Part shown: one piece after another, positions 60,796 through 64,000 of the stretch
Numbering within the stretch: the stretch's first letter is position 1
Layout of the letters: the number at the start of each line of letters is the position of its first letter
Source: Dromiciops gliroides
Taxonomy: Eukaryota > Chordata > Mammalia > Microbiotheria > Microbiotheriidae
NCBI RefSeq assembly: GCF_019393635.1
Contig: NC_057862.1
Coordinates: 478,086,669 to 478,150,668, forward strand
Direction: 5' to 3'
DNA: 64,000 nucleotides
Notes under the pieces: model-generated
What the model was told of the DNA's origin: nothing
Seen by the model: the letters and a program-made list of their open reading frames with translations, nothing else
The model's database searches: none
Made by a program: the position numbers and the translations under genes

Positions 60796-61731
60796 CAGGC
60801 ATACCTTGGAGATATTGTAGCTTCAGTTCTAGACCATTGCAATAAAGCAATTATTGCAATAAAGCAAGTCACATCAATTTTTTGTTTTCCCAATGCATAT
60901 AAAAGCTATGTTTATACTATACTATACTCTATTAAGTATGTAATAGTATTGTCTTTTAAAAGTACATACTTTAAGGGCAGCTATATGGCGCAGTGGATAG
61001 AGCACCAGCCCTGGAGTCAGGAGTACCTGAGTTCAAATCCGGCCTCAGACACTTAACACTTACTAGCTGTGTGACCCTGGGCAAGTCACTTAATCCCAAT
61101 TGTCTCAGTAAAAAACAAAACAAAAAACAAAACAAAAAACAAAACAAAAGTGCATACTTTAACTAAAAATACTTTATTGCTAAAATGCTGAGCCTTCAGC
61201 AAATTATAATCATTTTTCTGACAGAGGGTCTTGCATTATTGTTGATGATTGTTAAGTGATCAAGGTGATGGTTGCTAAAAGTTGTGGTGGCTGTGGCAAT
61301 TTGTGAAAATAAGATAACAATGAAGTTTGCTGCATCTATTGACTCTTCTTTCACTTGAACACTTAGAAGCTATTGTAGGGTTATTATATACCCCAATTTC
61401 AATATTGTTGTATCTCAGAGAACAGAGAGGCCCAAGGAGGGAGAGAGAGACTAGATTGGCTGGTTGTTGGAGAAGCAAGAACACATACAATATTTATCAA
61501 ATTAAGTTTACCATCATACATGGGCACAGTTCATGGTACCCCCAAACAATCACAATAGTAGCATCAAAGATCACTGATCACAGAGCACCTTAACAGATAT
61601 AATAATAATGAAAAAATTTGAAATATTGGGGGAATTACCAAAATGTGACATAGAGATATGATGTGATCACAAGCTATTGGAAAAGTGGTATTGAAGGAAT
61701 TGCTTGACTCAAGGTTTCCACAAACCTTCCT
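60796..61731 (-). mobile_element. Tigger1-like (pogo) transposon, internally deleted, in L1 ORF1
   Basis: Starts caggcataccttggagatat right after TA, the pogo target. It runs through caatgcatataaaagctatg and tgaagtttgctgcatctatt, then gactcttctttcac joined to ttgaacacttagaagctatt: in full Tigger1 these lie about 1.5 kb or more apart, so the transposase gene is deleted. The right terminal repeat is missing; L1 ORF1 sequence resumes at ttggttgtaata. A SINE is inserted at 60975. Opposite orientation to the copy at 43120, and with a different junction. Confidence 0.88.
60975..61147 (+). mobile_element. SINE (WSINE1-like) in Tigger1
   Basis: A-type tail with AAAAC units. Target words aagtacatactttaa (60960-60974) and aagtgcatactttaa (61148-61162). 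Confidence 0.95.
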
Positions 61732-61937
61732 TGGTTGTAATACTAGCTTTTTTGCCTTCTTCCAAGCCATCTAATCCTTTAACATGAAAGCCACTAAATC
61801 TTGTGTGGTCCTGAATGTGACTGACTCCCCAGTATTTGAATGGTTTCTTTCAGGCTGCTAGAAGTATTTTCTCTTCGGTCTGGGAGCTCTGGAATTTGGC
61901 TATAATATTTCTGGGAGTTTTCATTTGGGGATCTTTC

Positions 61938-62342
61938 TTTTTTTCAGAGCTGTAAGAATTTTTATTTTTCAAAATAGTATTTTTTCCAATTACATGTAAA
62001 TATAGTTTTCAAAATTCATTTTTGTAAGCTTTTGAGTTCCAAATTTTTCTCCCTCCCTCTCTTCCTTCCCCCCTCCCCAAGACAGCAAGCAATCTGATAT
62101 ATGTTATACAGTACAATTATGTTGAACATATTGCCACATTAGTTATGTTGTGAAAGAAGACTAAGAGCAAAAGGGAAAAACCACAAGAAAGAAGAAACAA
62201 AAAAACAACAAATATAGTGAAAATAGTATGCTTCAATCTGCATTCAGACTCCATAGTTCTTTTTCTGGATATGGAAAGCATTTTCCATCATGGGTCTTTT
62301 GGAATTGTCTTGGATCATTGCGTTGCTGAGAAGAGCTAAGTT
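61938..62342 (-). mobile_element. L1 3' end, 5'-truncated, in HAL1-like ORF1
   Basis: L1 3' UTR in reverse (ccaattacatgtaaatatag to cattgcgttgctgagaagag). Target words gggatctttc (61928) and gggatctctttc (62343). An older subfamily than the copy at 11509. Confidence 0.85.
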
Positions 62343-62477
62343 GGGATCTCTTTCAGGAGGTGATCAGTAAATTCTTTTGATTTCTATTGATTTCTGGATT
62401 TAAGATATTGGGGCAGTTTTCCTCAATAACTTCTTGAAATATAATGACTAATCATGACTTTCAAGTAGTCCTATAAT

Positions 62478-62638
62478 GCTTCATTTTAGTTTTATTTTTT
62501 TGTGGAGCAATGAGGGTTAAGTGACTTGCCCAGGGTAACACAGCTAGTAACTGTCAAGTGTCTGAGGTCAGATTTGAACTCAGGTCCTCCTGAATCCAGG
62601 GCTGGTGCTTTATCGAATGTGCTACCTAGCTTCCCCCA
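62478..62638 (-). mobile_element. SINE (WSINE1-like), first of two at one target
   Basis: B-type tail; target word tcctataat at 62469-62477 and 62639-62647. Confidence 0.92.
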
Positions 62639-62647
62639 TCCTATAAT

Positions 62648-62800
62648 TATTTTTTTGGGGGGGGGTGAGGTAATTGGGGTTAAGTGACTTGCCCAAGGTC
62701 ACACAGCCAGTAAGTGTTACGTGTCTGAGGCTGGATTTGAACTCAGCCTCCTGACTCCAGGGCTGGTGCTGTATCCACTGTGCCACCTACCTGCCCCTTG
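62648..62800 (-). mobile_element. SINE (WSINE1-like), second of two at one target
   Basis: A-type tail; target word tcctataat at 62639-62647 and 62801-62809, shared with the neighbour. Confidence 0.92.
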
Positions 62801-62854
62801 TCCTATAATTCTTAAATTATCTTTCCTTGATCTATTTTCCAGGCCAATTTCTTT

Positions 62855-62985
62855 TCTTTCTTTCTTTCTTTCTTTTTTTTTTTTGGTGAGGCAATTGGGG
62901 TTAAGTGACTTGCCCAGGGTCACATGGTTAGTAAGTGTCAAGTGTCTGAGGCCGGATTTGAACTCAGGTCCTCCTGACTCCAGGA
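62855..62985 (-). mobile_element. SINE (WSINE1-like), lacking its 5' head, (TTTC)n tail
   Basis: Stops at gactccagg, about 40 bases short of the usual 5' end. The word ccagg on both sides suggests truncation by microhomology. Confidence 0.85.
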
Positions 62986-63039
62986 ATTATTCTTAATTGA
63001 GATTTCGTAACTCTTTTTCCATTTGGCCAGTTGTTTAAG

Positions 63040-63330
63040 GAATTCTCTTTGAGAGAAAATTTGTGTACCTCCTCTTCTATGTGGCCCAGTCTGCTTTTTT
63101 TTTTGGTGGGGCAATGGGGGTTAAGTGACTTTCCCAGGGTCACACAGCTAGTAAGTGTCAAGTGTCTGAGGCCAGATTTTAAATCATGTACTTCTGAATC
63201 CAGGGCTGGTGCTTTATCTACTGTGCCACCTAGCTGTCCTGCCCAGTCTGCTTTTTAAGGAATTCTTTTCTTCAGTGAATTTTTGCGCCTCTTTTACTGT
63301 TAGGCCAATTCTGTTTTTTAAGGTGTTATT
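63040..63330 (-). repeat. Repeated coiled-coil units in the HAL1-like ORF1
   Basis: The words aaggaattctctttgag, aaggaattcttttcttcag and aaggtgttattttcttcag recur at roughly 63-base steps (SINE removed), as in the L1 ORF1 at 54065. Confidence 0.7.
63099..63240 (-). mobile_element. SINE (WSINE1-like)
   Basis: B-type tail; a 15-bp target duplication (gcccagtctgctttt) lies at 63084-63098 and 63241-63255. Confidence 0.95.
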
Positions 63331-64000
63331 TTCTTCAGTATTTATATGACTTTTGTCAAGCTGTTAAATTCTCTTTTAATAATTTTCTTGCATCACTCAT
63401 TTCTTTTCCCAATTTTTCCTCTACCATTTTTGTCTATTTCTTTAACTCTTCCAGGAATTCTTGTTGGGCTTGTATCCAATAGCATTTTTCTCCAAGGCTT
63501 TGATTGTAGATGTTTTTGCATTATTGTTTTCTGAGTTTGTACCTTAGTCTTTTTATGTTCAAGTTCTTTTTTTTTCTTTTTGGTTTGCTCATTTTTCCAA
63601 CCTATGTCTTGACTTTGAATTTTATGTTAAAGTTGGTCTCTGCTCACCCAGGGGTAGAGGGGTCTGTCCCAAGCTTCAGGTTTTTTTGGTGCTGCTGTTT
63701 GCAGAGCTAGCTCTGGGGGACTACAAGTTTTCAGTGCTTCTAAGGTGGTGTTATCTAAGGAGAGGTATGGTCATTCCTATCCTGGTCTGCACTCTGGTTT
63801 TTATTTGGGAAGGGTCCTAGCTCCCCTGTAACTGCCACATGCACTAGCACTCCTCTTGGCCCTGAAATTGTGACTAGGTTTCCTGTTCCCCTGCTGCTGA
63901 AGGTGCTAATGCTCCTTTTGGCCCTGGAGCTGTGACCAGGGGATCCTGCTCCCTTCTGACTCACCAGAGGCATTCCTCTCTGCCTTGAAACTGTGACCTA

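Larger units (their letters stand above)
51662..64000 (-). mobile_element. HAL1-like old L1: ORF1 plus ORF2 with most of its middle missing
   Basis: Minus-strand order: 5' UTR at the window end, ORF1 from about 63,530 to 60,660, a pyrimidine-rich (purine-rich on the coding strand) spacer, ORF2 endonuclease start (59860-59761, resuming at 53026), then near 52,818 a jump from the endonuclease straight to the ORF2 C-terminal part (52,815-52,100), 3' UTR and T run at 51,665. By comparison with the full-length L1 nearby, about 2.8 kb (RT and more) is absent. The 5' end lies outside the window. Frames are broken by stops. Insertions: SINE 52503, L1 53042, SINE 59959, Tigger1 60796, L1 end 61938, and SINEs 62478, 62648, 62874 and 63099. 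Confidence 0.82.

Overview
The window looks like nuclear DNA of a marsupial, probably an Australian-type (australidelphian) one. About 35 copies of one short tRNA/MIR-related SINE (the WSINE1-like family of marsupials) lie on both strands. They sit with a MAR1-type SINE, BovB/RTE and L2 LINEs, and several L1 copies sharing one 3' end. The species call is inference; the repeat content is seen directly.

The only host gene that looks functional is YIPF4 on the + strand. It has six coding exons from 12617 to 37160, five GT-AG introns (intron 1 is about 16.9 kb), and a spliced product of 245 residues with an N-terminal cytosolic part and a five-helix Yip1 domain. A GC-rich promoter with three CCAAT boxes lies just upstream. 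A likely poly(A) site (AATAAA at 38129 followed by a GU-rich stretch) lies about 1 kb after the stop.

Bases 1-11,500 are layered mobile DNA: an old minus-strand LINE with an APE-type endonuclease and RT, broken up by an ERV fragment with inverted LTR arms, a SINE, a full-length EIF3H retrocopy that itself carries a SINE, and a truncated L1 that itself carries a solo LTR. YIPF4 introns hold a BovB copy split by a solo LTR, L2 pieces, a run of three SINEs, an anonymous retrocopy and a Y-box-protein retrocopy. Bases 39,600-50,300 hold a solo LTR, an internally deleted Tigger1-like transposon, L2 and L1 pieces and SINEs. Bases 51,660-64,000 are one old minus-strand L1 with ORF1 but most of ORF2 missing (HAL1-like). 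A full-length 6.7 kb L1 with a 15-bp target duplication landed in it, as did a second Tigger1-like element, a short L1 3' end and at least seven SINEs.

The elements do not form a working system with YIPF4. They give a layered record of insertion order. No prokaryotic, CRISPR or tRNA feature was seen.
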